Part shown: one piece after another, positions 48,752 through 56,629 of the stretch | How the letters are laid out: every line of letters begins with the position of its first letter | Position numbering within the stretch: position 1 is the stretch's first letter | DNA from: Candidatus Saccharimonadota bacterium | GTDB taxonomy: Bacteria > Patescibacteriota > Saccharimonadia > Saccharimonadales > UBA4665 | Assembly: GCA_014377695.1 (NCBI GenBank) | Contig: JACMPA010000009.1 | Location: 62,001-126,000, forward strand | DNA: 64,000 nucleotides | Direction: 5' to 3' | Position numbers and translations under genes: made by a program | The notes under the pieces: model-generated | Seen by the model: the letters and a program-made list of their open reading frames with translations, nothing else | Told to the model about the DNA's origin: nothing | Database searches by the model: none

Positions 48752-48973
48752 ATGGCATCCAACAAGGAAGTAATCGAGCTCACAGGGACAATTGTAGAAA
48801 CCTTACCGGGGACTCAGTTCCGTGTGGAACTCGAAAACGGCCATAAGATCATAGCTCATGTCGCTGGCAAGATGCGGAAACACTTTATCCGTATCGTACC
48901 AGGTGACAGCGTAACGGTTGAGTTGACTCCTTACGATCTCAGTAAGGGTAGAATCACCTATCGCAAGTCTTAG
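48752..48973 (+). CDS. infA: Translation initiation factor IF-1
   Basis: Binds the ribosomal A site during initiation. The S1/OB fold is clear: [51 protein letters not shown]. 73 residues, standard. No SD, with a very short leader. Confidence 0.97.
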   Translation: MASNKEVIELTGTIVETLPGTQFRVELENGHKIIAHVAGKMRKHFIRIVPGDSVTVELTPYDLSKGRITYRKS

Positions 48974-49119
48974 TTCATTTACAAAGTAGCTCAACTTATC
49001 TAGACGGTAGTACATACGTAGTACCAGTGATATAGGTAGAGCCACTCTGTACATATTCAGGGACGTTAATAATTCATCAACTAAGCAGTGAGTCTGACTC
49101 TGAAAGGAGCATGATCCGT

Positions 49120-49236
49120 ATGAAAGTACGTGCAAGTGTCAAAAAGATCAGTCCTGACGACATTATTGTCCGTCGTAAAGGTCGGGTCTACGTCATCAAC
49201 AAGCTTAAACCTAAGCATAAGCAGAGGCAGGGTTAA
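49120..49236 (+). CDS. rpmJ: 50S ribosomal protein L36, cysteine-free
   Basis: 38 residues: [20 protein letters not shown] then [18 protein letters not shown]. The ends match L36, but the zinc ribbon is gone: the usual CxxC is replaced by SPDD and the later Cys/His positions lack Cys. AAAGGAG lies 10 nt before ATG 49120; an in-frame ATG at 49111 is too close to the SD. It sits between infA and rpsM as usual. Confidence 0.93.
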   Translation: MKVRASVKKISPDDIIVRRKGRVYVINKLKPKHKQRQG

Positions 49237-49238
49237 TT

Positions 49239-49625
49239 ATGGCTCGAATCTCCGGAGTAACAATCCCTACCGAGAAACAAGTCTGGGTTAGCCTTACTTA
49301 CGTTCACGGTATTGGACCAAAGAGCAGCTATGACATTCTAGCTGGTGCAAAAGTCGAACCAACAGTTCGTGTCAAAGATTTGACCGACGCTGAAATCGGT
49401 CGCATCCAGGAAATAATTAATGAAACGTACACCGTAGAAGGTGAGTTGCAGCGTATTGTTACTGGTAACATTAAGCGCTTAAAGGAAATCAAGTCATACC
49501 GTGGCATTAGGCACAGTCAGAACTTGCCTAGTCGTGGTCAGCGTACCAAGACGAACGCTCGTACGCGTCGTGGCCGCAAGGTTACCGTCGGTGGTACGGC
49601 CAAAAAGGTGGCATCTAAGACCTAG
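49239..49625 (+). CDS. rpsM: 30S ribosomal protein S13
   Basis: Head protein touching P-site tRNA. ARISGVTIPTEKQVWVSLTY, the HhH-like HGIGPKSSYDIL and C-terminal RGQRTKTNARTRRG are typical. 128 residues. AGAGG SD. Confidence 0.98.
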   Translation: MARISGVTIPTEKQVWVSLTYVHGIGPKSSYDILAGAKVEPTVRVKDLTDAEIGRIQEIINETYTVEGELQRIVTGNIKRLKEIKSYRGIRHSQNLPSRGQRTKTNARTRRGRKVTVGGTAKKVASKT

Positions 49626-49643
49626 GGTCTTTAGGAATATATT

Positions 49644-50063
49644 ATGGCAGATACATCTACAACTACTACCGCGGCTGTACCAGCAGCGGGCAAGAAAAAA
49701 AAGAACAAGCGATCAGTCCCATTTGGTCAAGTTCACGTTCAAGCTACCTTCAACAATACTATCATCACTTTTAGTGATAATACAGGCGCTGTCCTCACTC
49801 AGTGCAGTGCTGGTGCCTGCGGCTTCCGCGGCTCCAAAAAGGGTACGGCTTATGCCGCCCAAGTTGCAGCTGAAAAAGCCGCTGCTGCTGCAAAGCAACA
49901 GTATGGTTTCAGTAAAGCTGACGTGTTCATTAAGGGTGTCGGGCTTGGCCGCGACTCAGCTGTCCGCGTGATGGCTGGTATGGATATTGCTGTTGAATCT
50001 ATCAAGGACGTTACCGGTGTAAAGCACGGTGGCGTACGTCCGAAGAAAGCACGGAGGATTTAA
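49644..50063 (+). CDS. rpsK: 30S ribosomal protein S11
   Basis: Platform protein: VQATFNNTIITFSDNTGAVL, SAGACGFRGSKKGTAYAAQ and the C-terminal GVRPKKARRI. 139 residues with an Ala/Thr-rich, then Lys-rich, N-terminal extension. AGGA SD. Confidence 0.98.
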   Translation: MADTSTTTTAAVPAAGKKKKNKRSVPFGQVHVQATFNNTIITFSDNTGAVLTQCSAGACGFRGSKKGTAYAAQVAAEKAAAAAKQQYGFSKADVFIKGVGLGRDSAVRVMAGMDIAVESIKDVTGVKHGGVRPKKARRI

Positions 50064-50066
50064 GCT

Positions 50067-50684
50067 ATGGCACGAGATACTCAATCTATTGTTAAGATGA
50101 GCCGCCGAGAAGGCTATGCTCTGCACCCGAAGGCCCACAAAGCTCTCGTCAAGCGTCCTGGTAAGCCAGGCCAGCACGGTAACAACATGCGACTCAACAA
50201 ACAGAGTCAGTATGCTTTACAACTTCGTGAGAAGCAGAAGGTCAAGCGTTTGTATGGTTTGCTCGAGAAGCAATTTTCTAACCTTATGAAGGAAGCAACT
50301 CGCAAACAAGGTCAATCTGGCGAAACATTGCTGCTCTTACTGGAGCGCCGTTTAGATAACGCTGTTTACCGCGCTGGATACGCACCTTCACGCCGTGCTG
50401 CGCGTCAATTAGTAACTCATGGTCACTTTATGATGAACGGCACCCGTGTTGATGTCCCATCGATCCGTGTTAAAGAAGGTGACGAGCTTATTGCCCGTGA
50501 CCATTCCAAAGGTACCGAATATTTCAAGAAACTCGATGATGTTAGTCCAGCTCCATCAAGCATCCCTGCCTGGCTCAAGGTTGATCGTAAGAAGCTCAGC
50601 TTCACGGTTACCGGCCTGCCAGTACGCGATGACGCTGAACCAGAAATCAAAGAGCAATTAATCGTAGAATACTACTCACGCTAA
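50067..50684 (+). CDS. rpsD: 30S ribosomal protein S4, cysteine-free
   Basis: Primary 16S binder. The S4 domain (RRLDNAVYRAGYAPSRRAAR; VTHGHFMMNGTRVDVPSI) is typical. The N-terminus lacks the four Cys that bind zinc in some S4 proteins. 205 residues. GGAGG SD. Confidence 0.97.
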   Translation: MARDTQSIVKMSRREGYALHPKAHKALVKRPGKPGQHGNNMRLNKQSQYALQLREKQKVKRLYGLLEKQFSNLMKEATRKQGQSGETLLLLLERRLDNAVYRAGYAPSRRAARQLVTHGHFMMNGTRVDVPSIRVKEGDELIARDHSKGTEYFKKLDDVSPAPSSIPAWLKVDRKKLSFTVTGLPVRDDAEPEIKEQLIVEYYSR

Positions 50685-50701
50685 GGGAGGAATTACAGAG
50701 T

Positions 50702-51640
50702 ATGTCAAACCACATTCACACACCAGGACTCGTCAACGTTGACGATCACAGCGCTAACAGCGCTACCTTCGCGGTCGAGCCACTTCACAGCGGCTACGGT
50801 ATGACACTTGGTAACTCTCTTCGTCGTGTATTGCTTTCCAGCATTTCCGGCGCAGCCGTTACCTCGTTCAAAATCGAAGGTGCTACCCATGAGTTCACTA
50901 CCATCAAAGGCGTAAAAGAAGATGTCGTCGACATCATGCTTGCACTAAAGGGTGTTCGCTTCCGAGTATACGGTGAAGAAGTCCAAAATATTCGCATCGT
51001 CAAAAAGGGCAAGGGTGTCATAACTGCCAAAGATATTCAGACCAACGCTGATGTCGAAATCGTTAACCCAGAGCACGTTATTTGTACCATCGATGACGAC
51101 AAGTCTAGCCTTACGATGGATCTAACCGTCGAAATTGGCCGCGGCTACCGCACTATCGAAGAAGGTACAGCTAAGAAAGCCAGCGACTACATCGCACTTG
51201 ACGCTATCTTTAGCCCAGTACTGCGTGTCCGCTATAAGGTCGAAAACACTCGTGTTGGCCAGATTACTGATTTAGATAAATTGCTTTTGACGGTTGATAC
51301 TGACGGCTCAATTACCCCACGCGATGCATTCGAAGAAGCGTCGGCCATACTTGTTAACCAATACACTTCACTCGCTGGCAAAACTCGCGTCGCCGCTCCT
51401 GTAGCCGATGTAAGTGGCATTAGTGCTGATGGTGGCTTAGGTGACGAGCCAACCGCGTTAAACACTTCTATCGAAGACTTAAACTTGAGTGCTCGCACGA
51501 CTAACGCGCTAATAAATAACGACATCCATACTATCAAAGACCTGTTTGCATTAAACGATGCAGAACTCCGTGATCTCAAAGGATTCGGCAGCAAAGCTCT
51601 TGATGAAGTCAAAGAAAAGCTAGCGGAACTGGAGCTCTAA
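50702..51640 (+). CDS. rpoA: DNA-directed RNA polymerase subunit alpha
   Basis: Assembly platform of RNA polymerase. EPLHSGYGMTLGNSLRRVLL is the N-terminal domain signature, and the C-terminal domain with its HhH (IHTIKDLFALNDAELRDLKG, GSKALDEVKEKL) contacts UP elements and activators. 312 residues. GGGAGG SD. In the normal place between rpsD and rplQ. Confidence 0.98.
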   Translation: MSNHIHTPGLVNVDDHSANSATFAVEPLHSGYGMTLGNSLRRVLLSSISGAAVTSFKIEGATHEFTTIKGVKEDVVDIMLALKGVRFRVYGEEVQNIRIVKKGKGVITAKDIQTNADVEIVNPEHVICTIDDDKSSLTMDLTVEIGRGYRTIEEGTAKKASDYIALDAIFSPVLRVRYKVENTRVGQITDLDKLLLTVDTDGSITPRDAFEEASAILVNQYTSLAGKTRVAAPVADVSGISADGGLGDEPTALNTSIEDLNLSARTTNALINNDIHTIKDLFALNDAELRDLKGFGSKALDEVKEKLAELEL

Positions 51641-51641
51641 G

Positions 51642-52127
51642 ATGCATCGTCACGGATATAAAGGTAGAAAGTTCGGTCGTGAGCGCGACCAACGTGAAGC
51701 GCTCATGAAAGGCCTTGCCGACTCTCTCGTAAAATACGAGACTATAGAAACCACGCTGCCGAAGGCTAAGGAAATAGTTCCTTACGTCGAAAAGCTCATT
51801 ACTAAAGCTAAGAAGGGTGATTTGCACAACCGCCGCCAAGTCCTGAGCGGTTTGCAAACGGTTGCTAGCGCTCACAAGCTTGTTGATGAAATCGCACCTA
51901 AACTTGCCGGTCGCACTAGCGGTCACTTACGTGTAACTCGCACCGTCACCCGCCGTGGTGATAACGCTCAACTCGCACGTGTTAGTTTTGTCGATGACCT
52001 TAATGAGGCGCCAGTTGCCAAATCGGCGGCTAAAGTAGCAACGCCGACCATAGCTGAGCCAAAGGCTGCAGCCAAGCCAGCCGCAAAGACTGTCAAAGCA
52101 TCAGCTCCAGCAAAGGAGACTAAATAA
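51642..52127 (+). CDS. rplQ: 50S ribosomal protein L17
   Basis: MHRHGYKGRKFGRERDQREA and the GRTSGHLRVTRTVTRRGDNA stretch are diagnostic. 161 residues because of an Ala/Lys/Pro tail of about 40 residues. GGAG SD. Confidence 0.97.
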   Translation: MHRHGYKGRKFGRERDQREALMKGLADSLVKYETIETTLPKAKEIVPYVEKLITKAKKGDLHNRRQVLSGLQTVASAHKLVDEIAPKLAGRTSGHLRVTRTVTRRGDNAQLARVSFVDDLNEAPVAKSAAKVATPTIAEPKAAAKPAAKTVKASAPAKETK

Positions 52128-52597
52128 TGTCACAAAAAACTTATAGTGCAAAGCCAACTGATGTAACACGCAAGTGGTACATAGTTGACGCCTCTGAAGT
52201 TACTCTAGGCCGGGTTGCAACGCAAGTTGCCATCCTACTAACCGGTAAAAGCAAACCACAGTTTACGAAGCACATCGATTGTGGTGACTTCGTAGTTGTC
52301 ATCAATGCCGCTAATCTCAAAGTTACTGGCGACAAATTAGAAACAAAGATGTACTATCACCACAGTGGTTTCCCAGGCGGTCTGCGTGAGCGCAGCCTCA
52401 AGGAACAAATGGAACTCGATCCTACGGAAGCCGTTAAGCACGCTATCCGCGGCATGTTGCCTGTCAACAAGCTTCGTGATGACCGCCTACTGCGACTCAA
52501 GATTTATCCAGGTGCCGAGCACAAGCACGAGGCTCAAAAGCCTGAAGCTTTTTCGCTCATGTCAGCTGTTCGTACAGACAACAAGGAAGGTAAATAA
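52127..52597 (+). CDS. rplM: 50S ribosomal protein L13
   Basis: WYIVDASEVTLGRVATQVA, the FTKHIDCGDFVVVINA stretch and KMYYHHSGFPGGLRE are typical. 156 residues. AAAGGAG SD; overlaps rplQ by 1 nt. Confidence 0.97.
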   Translation: MSQKTYSAKPTDVTRKWYIVDASEVTLGRVATQVAILLTGKSKPQFTKHIDCGDFVVVINAANLKVTGDKLETKMYYHHSGFPGGLRERSLKEQMELDPTEAVKHAIRGMLPVNKLRDDRLLRLKIYPGAEHKHEAQKPEAFSLMSAVRTDNKEGK

Positions 52598-52599
52598 TC

Positions 52600-53004
52600 A
52601 TGGCAGACAAGAAAGATAGTTACTTCTACGCCCTTGGTCGTCGCAAGAGCGCTACCGCTCGTGTCCGACTGACAAGTGGCAAGGGAAACATCCTTGTTAA
52701 CGAAAAGCCAGCCGCTGAGTACTTCGCTAACAGCACATCACTTCTCGCTAAGCTCGAACAACCTTTCAAGGTTCTAGAGAACTCCGGCAAGTTTGATGTT
52801 AGCGCTCATGTTAGTGGCGGTGGCCACGAAGGTCAGATCGAAGCGATCCGCCTCGGTATCTCGAAAGCTTTCGTTGTTCTCAACGAAGACTTTAAGAACA
52901 CGCTGAAGCGCGCTGATCTGCTTACCCGCGACTCTCGAGAAAAAGAACGCAAGAAGTTCGGTCTCAAGGGCGCCCGCAAGCAACGCCAGTTCACCAAGCG
53001 TTAA
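52600..53004 (+). CDS. rpsI: 30S ribosomal protein S9
   Basis: FYALGRRKSATARVRLTSGK, GQIEAIRLGISKAFV and the C-terminal Lys-Arg end that reaches P-site tRNA. 134 residues. Last gene of the supercluster, followed by a terminator. Confidence 0.98.
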   Translation: MADKKDSYFYALGRRKSATARVRLTSGKGNILVNEKPAAEYFANSTSLLAKLEQPFKVLENSGKFDVSAHVSGGGHEGQIEAIRLGISKAFVVLNEDFKNTLKRADLLTRDSREKERKKFGLKGARKQRQFTKR

Positions 53005-53028
53005 TACGCCCACTTTGAACACAATTGA

Positions 53029-53062
53029 AGACCGTTGGTTTCCCGAACCAACGGTCTCTTTT
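53029..53062 (+). terminator. Terminator of the ribosomal supercluster
   Basis: A 12-bp perfect stem (AGACCGTTGGTT / AACCAACGGTCT) with a 5-nt loop, followed by CTTTT. Confidence 0.92.
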
Positions 53063-53127
53063 GATTAGCGCGAATGGTATTTACTTATAAATATATAAAA
53101 CCGCCAGCGTATATTTCCATGAAACAG

Positions 53128-53706
53128 CTAAGCGCGAGAAATCAGTACGATGTAAGTGATGAATAATGCCAGGCCGACGATCATGATGATAGCGATTGCT
53201 GATAACACCCGTCTTACAATCGGGTTATCATTTCGAAGAGTATTACTTGGTATCGCAACTAACGGGTCTGTGGCCATGACTGCCGGTATGGAAGCCGGGG
53301 CATTATACGCTTGCTGCAAAAAGACGATGCCACGCGTCTCAACCAGCAAGAGTAGTGCCGTCAAGCTTGAGGCATTAACTCGGTTGCCGGTCACTGTTTG
53401 AGCTGCTTTTGTATAAGGAATGAGCCATTTGGGAAACAGTGTTAAATTGACAGTTGCGGCGATAACAACAAATAGAGCAGCTAGCACGATCATGCCACTA
53501 TTTGCGCCAGAATGATTAATATTCTGTTCAATCTGATTTCGACATTCGGTGGTGAACGATATCTGTTGGTCAACTGGGAAGGTCTGAATAATCACATATT
53601 GTTGGCTGCATTCGAATGAGACGGCCAGGGCTGCTTGATAGCTATTATCAGCCAGATTAAGGCGGCAAGGCTGACAGCTCTCAAGATGCCAATGACTATC
53701 AACCAA
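53128..53706 (-). CDS. Membrane protein, probable 3' part of a frameshifted gene
   Basis: After an unnatural first 28 residues, the protein reads as an extracellular loop with two Cys (SFECSQQ; TTECRNQ), then hydrophobic segments at about 68-95 and 165-190. The end of the preceding frame (53592-53837) overlaps the start of this one, and joining them near 53630 gives one continuous membrane protein. I list both parts. The family of this part is not recognised. Confidence 0.5.
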   Translation of the reverse strand: MVDSHWHLESCQPCRLNLADNSYQAALAVSFECSQQYVIIQTFPVDQQISFTTECRNQIEQNINHSGANSGMIVLAALFVVIAATVNLTLFPKWLIPYTKAAQTVTGNRVNASSLTALLLLVETRGIVFLQQAYNAPASIPAVMATDPLVAIPSNTLRNDNPIVRRVLSAIAIIMIVGLALFITYIVLISRA

Positions 53707-53837
53707 CGAGAATTATGAAGATGAGCACTAGTATTCTTTTCCAATCCAGAGCTCGTTTGGGCGAACCAATATAAGTTATAGAATCCTAAAGTTAGAACAC
53801 TAAGCCAAAAAACGTTAAGAGGTGAACGCTGTTTCAT
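53592..53837 (-). CDS. DUF4234-like membrane protein, probable 5' part of a frameshifted gene
   Basis: The N-terminus SPLNVFWLSVLTLGFYNLYWF is typical of DUF4234 membrane proteins, followed by a second hydrophobic segment (about 45-67). The last 15 residues (KQPWPSHSNAANNM) look out of frame. DUF4234 proteins are of unknown function. The start ATG 53837 has no strong SD; a minus-strand TAGAAT lies about 20 nt upstream. Confidence 0.5.
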   Translation of the reverse strand: MKQRSPLNVFWLSVLTLGFYNLYWFAQTSSGLEKNTSAHLHNSRWLIVIGILRAVSLAALIWLIIAIKQPWPSHSNAANNM

Positions 53838-53896
53838 GATGTTGGGCTTAATTCTACAACAGCACTTCTCTGTTAACTATCTCTACGTATGATTAT

Positions 53897-53925
53897 TTGT
53901 GAGATGGTGCGGACTCGTGTATATT
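53897..53925 (+). promoter_or_regulatory. Promoter of the trpS leader
   Basis: TTGTGA, 17-bp spacer, TATATT; ends 7 nt before the ATG of a 37-codon leader frame. Confidence 0.55.
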
Positions 53926-53932
53926 GATACTC

Positions 53933-54046
53933 ATGTCAGATATCATTAATCAAATCGCCACAATTACGCGACAACTTTGCTGGGGCTTCATGTTCAAGCA
54001 CTATTCCCCTGTGGCGATTTACTCTGTGAGCTCGATTAAACGATAA
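53933..54046 (+). CDS. Possible 37-residue leader peptide upstream of trpS
   Basis: The frame runs from ATG 53933 to TAA 54044-54046 and encodes a peptide with a single Trp codon (context RQLCWGFMFKHY). It begins 7 nt after a -10 box, ends 19 nt before a strong terminator hairpin, and lies upstream of two small genes and trpS. One Trp codon is weak evidence for classical attenuation; the frame may be incidental to the RNA structure that overlaps it. Confidence 0.35.
   Translation: MSDIINQIATITRQLCWGFMFKHYSPVAIYSVSSIKR
53952..54020 (+). ncRNA. Structured leader RNA element upstream of trpS
   Basis: An 11-bp perfect closing stem (AAATCGCCACA / TGTGGCGATTT) encloses 47 nt; inside, GGGG (53982-53985) can pair with CCCC (54006-54009), which abuts the outer stem. 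With the terminator at 54066-54101 it has the layout of a riboswitch or attenuator. It lacks the T-box consensus. I do not recognise the family. Confidence 0.5.
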
Positions 54047-54065
54047 CGAAATCTCGAACTTATTG

Positions 54066-54101
54066 AAAAAACCGCCACCGGACATAGGAGGCGGTTTTTT
54101 T
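54066..54101 (+). terminator. Terminator in the trpS leader
   Basis: AAAAAACCGCC and GGCGGTTTTTT pair around 13 nt, followed by a further T. It lies before, not after, the genes it would control, which suggests conditional termination. Confidence 0.88.
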
Positions 54102-54166
54102 AATACATCAGCCTCAACACATACATCAGCGCGCTACATCAATACAGAATTAATGAGGAACAAACC

Positions 54167-54358
54167 ATGTCAGAACAATTAAGAATAGTTGACGATATAC
54201 CACCGGATACATTGCCCGCCATATTAGATGCCATCAAAGGCTGGGAAAACGGCGGGCTGAACCAATACGCACCAGAAGGCGTAGCCATCCTACTAAGGCT
54301 GCAGCAAGCGCTGATCGGCACTGGCAGCGTACGTAGCTTAGTAGAGGTACAGATATGA
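54167..54358 (+). CDS. Small hypothetical protein in the trpS operon
   Basis: An unrecognised 63-residue acidic, mainly helical protein (LPAILDAIKGWENGGLNQYA; EGVAILLRLQQAL). A GAGGAA SD-like stretch lies about 8 nt before the ATG. Its stop overlaps the next start by 4 nt, so translation is coupled. Confidence 0.65.
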   Translation: MSEQLRIVDDIPPDTLPAILDAIKGWENGGLNQYAPEGVAILLRLQQALIGTGSVRSLVEVQI

Positions 54359-54612
54359 TCGAGCTCACTAATGAGTCCATCAATAACCTAAGACGTACCA
54401 ACAGTATAGCTGACCAGGCTATGCTAGTAGCTGGACATGACTACACTGGCGTGATCCGCAATCCAAATGATTCGGAAACCTCTGTAACTCGCATCAAAAG
54501 GCTCATGCGAATGGGTGCCCATGTGATAGCCTGCCCTCACATTGGTAATGTAGGCCAGGCACTCCTCCGTGGGGCGGGTTTGCTGGATTTGAGGTATACT
54601 ACTAACAGATGA
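54355..54612 (+). CDS. Small hypothetical protein coupled to trpS
   Basis: An unrecognised 85-residue basic protein, with CPHIGNVGQALLRGAG near the end. It overlaps the gene before and trpS after by 4 nt each (ATGA), so the three proteins are probably made together. No catalytic motif seen. Confidence 0.65.
   Translation: MIELTNESINNLRRTNSIADQAMLVAGHDYTGVIRNPNDSETSVTRIKRLMRMGAHVIACPHIGNVGQALLRGAGLLDLRYTTNR
54595..54600 (+). promoter_or_regulatory. Possible internal -10 box of trpS
   Basis: TATACT ending 8 nt before the trpS ATG; could give a leaderless trpS transcript that escapes the upstream terminator. Confidence 0.3.
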
Positions 54613-55736
54613 CTAAACCAGTAATCCTAACCGGCCTGCGGGCTAACAACGACCTGCATATTGGTAATTACTTCGGCGCTTTACTGCCGTTGATTGATAT
54701 GGCTAAAACACGGGCCGATGAATTCCAGGTAAATTTATTTGTACCTGATTTGCATAGCTTTACGACGCCCATCGATCATACCCAGTTACAAGCTCAGATA
54801 TGGAAAAACCTTCGTATTTTTGCAGCCACTGGGTTGCCCCTCGATAATCCGGACATTCATGTTTATCGTCAGAGCTATATCCCAGCCCATAGTGAACTTA
54901 CCTGGATACTCGATAACTTCACTGGTTTCGGTCAAATGCGAAGAATGACGCAGTTCAAAGACAAGTCCGGTCTAAACAAGCGTGAGTCTGAGCTCTCTGA
55001 TGTAATGCAGGTAGGACTAAGTGCAGACACGCAATCGCAGCACATGGATGATTTTGTAGATGATGATGAACAAATAGTTACTAAAGCTAGTGTAGGACTG
55101 TTCAATTATCCTGTTCTGATGGCAGCAGATATCCTCTTATATGGGGCTGAGTACGTCCCAGTTGGCGACGATCAGTCACAACATTTGGAATTCACCCGCG
55201 ATATTGCAGAGCGATTAAATGCTCGATTTGGAGATATTTTTACCCTTCCGAAGCCCGTCAAGGAACAGCATGAGTTCTTCGGTAAAGACCAAGGGCTGCG
55301 CATCAAAGACCTCGCTGATCCTACTAAGAAGATGAGTAAAAGCGATGAAACTGGCCGCGGTATTATATTCCTAGGTGACGATCCAGACGAGGCGGCCAAA
55401 AAAGTAATGAGCGCTACGACTGACAGCGAAGGCAATATCCGCTTCGATTTAGAAAAACAACCGGGCGTCAGTAACTTGATGCAGATTCAGTCATTGCTCT
55501 TAGGTCAACCACTCGAAGAGACGATTCGACACTGGGAAGGCAAGAGTAGTTATGGTGACCTCAAGCGCGAAGTCGCTGAACTCGTAAAGACGTTCTTGAT
55601 TGATTTCCAAAGTAAACTCGCTGAAGTGAATGATGATCAGCTCGTTGCTAAGCTCGCTTTAGATGAGCAAGCAATGAATGAAGTTGCAAATGCAACGCTG
55701 TATAGAGCTCAACAAGCAGTTGGTTTGCGGCCATAA
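54609..55736 (+). CDS. trpS: Tryptophanyl-tRNA synthetase
   Basis: Class I synthetase charging tRNA-Trp. The HIGH motif is H17-I-G-N20 (NNDLHIGNYFGALLP), and K-M-S-K-S lies near residue 240. ADILLYGAEYVPVGDDQSQH is the tryptophan/ATP-site region. 375 residues. Third gene of a coupled set behind a structured leader. Confidence 0.96.
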   Translation: MTKPVILTGLRANNDLHIGNYFGALLPLIDMAKTRADEFQVNLFVPDLHSFTTPIDHTQLQAQIWKNLRIFAATGLPLDNPDIHVYRQSYIPAHSELTWILDNFTGFGQMRRMTQFKDKSGLNKRESELSDVMQVGLSADTQSQHMDDFVDDDEQIVTKASVGLFNYPVLMAADILLYGAEYVPVGDDQSQHLEFTRDIAERLNARFGDIFTLPKPVKEQHEFFGKDQGLRIKDLADPTKKMSKSDETGRGIIFLGDDPDEAAKKVMSATTDSEGNIRFDLEKQPGVSNLMQIQSLLLGQPLEETIRHWEGKSSYGDLKREVAELVKTFLIDFQSKLAEVNDDQLVAKLALDEQAMNEVANATLYRAQQAVGLRP

Positions 55737-55738
55737 AC

Positions 55739-56629
55739 ATGAGCAATTTAGAACTATCCAGAGCGAAGCGCCTCGATGTAACAGTGATTGAGATGTATCC
55801 GGAGTTTAGCCGGGGCTTCGCATCAGTTCTAATTGAGCAGGGACGAGTTAGTGTGAACGGCGCTGTCCAAGATAAAGCTGGTTACAAAATGAAGTTTGGC
55901 GACAAGGTTCAGGTTGAGTATGATGCCAGCGAAGTAGAGCCAATTCCAGAGATCGAACTACCAATTTTATACGAAGACGACGACTGCGTAGTAGTCATCA
56001 AGCCAGTTGGCTTACTGACACACAGTAAAGGCGCTTTTAATCCTGAACCGTCTGTGGCCAGTTGGCTGCGCCAACGGCTGGCAAGCGGTGCCTGGCAGTC
56101 AACCGTCGACGATGCGGGCAACGCTAGGGCTGGTATAGTACACCGACTAGATCGCGCTACCAGTGGGGTCATCATCTGTGCTAAAACACCGGGAGCCCTC
56201 TCCAAATTGCAGAAGCAATTCTCACTCCGAAAAGCTAAAAAGACCTATATCGCCATTGTACAGGGTCAATTAGCCCAAGAGCACGCTGTTATCGATATGC
56301 CAATCGAGCGCAATCCAAAGAAGCCGCAAATGTTCCGAGTAGGTATTAACGGTAAACCGTCTATCACCGAATACAAAGTAACCAAGACCTCTGAGCATTA
56401 TTCAATGTTGGAACTCACACCGCAAACTGGTCGTACGCACCAATTGCGTGTGCATTTAAACCAATTAGGACACCCAATTTTAGGGGACGAATTCTATAAC
56501 GGTAAAAAAGCCGCTCGTATGTTCTTGCATGCCTATAGCCTAGAGATCACTGTACCCAACAGTGAGCGCCTTACATTTACCGCGCCGCTGCCGCCTGAAT
56601 TTGCAAAGGTACTCGCAAGTGATGCCTAG
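55739..56629 (+). CDS. RluA/RluD-family pseudouridine synthase
   Basis: Isomerises uridines in rRNA or tRNA. An N-terminal S4 domain (about 8-65) is followed by the catalytic HRLDRATSG with Asp138, and the ELTPQTGRTHQLRVHL motif near 220. The S4 domain suggests RluD- or RluC-like rRNA targets. 296 residues. Starts 2 nt after trpS; its end overlaps holB by 8 nt. Confidence 0.94.
   Translation: MSNLELSRAKRLDVTVIEMYPEFSRGFASVLIEQGRVSVNGAVQDKAGYKMKFGDKVQVEYDASEVEPIPEIELPILYEDDDCVVVIKPVGLLTHSKGAFNPEPSVASWLRQRLASGAWQSTVDDAGNARAGIVHRLDRATSGVIICAKTPGALSKLQKQFSLRKAKKTYIAIVQGQLAQEHAVIDMPIERNPKKPQMFRVGINGKPSITEYKVTKTSEHYSMLELTPQTGRTHQLRVHLNQLGHPILGDEFYNGKKAARMFLHAYSLEITVPNSERLTFTAPLPPEFAKVLASDA

Noticed and set aside
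53933-54101. T-box riboswitch before trpS
   Set aside because: The conserved AGGGTGG-ACCGCG segment of T-boxes is missing, so I call it only an unidentified structured leader.
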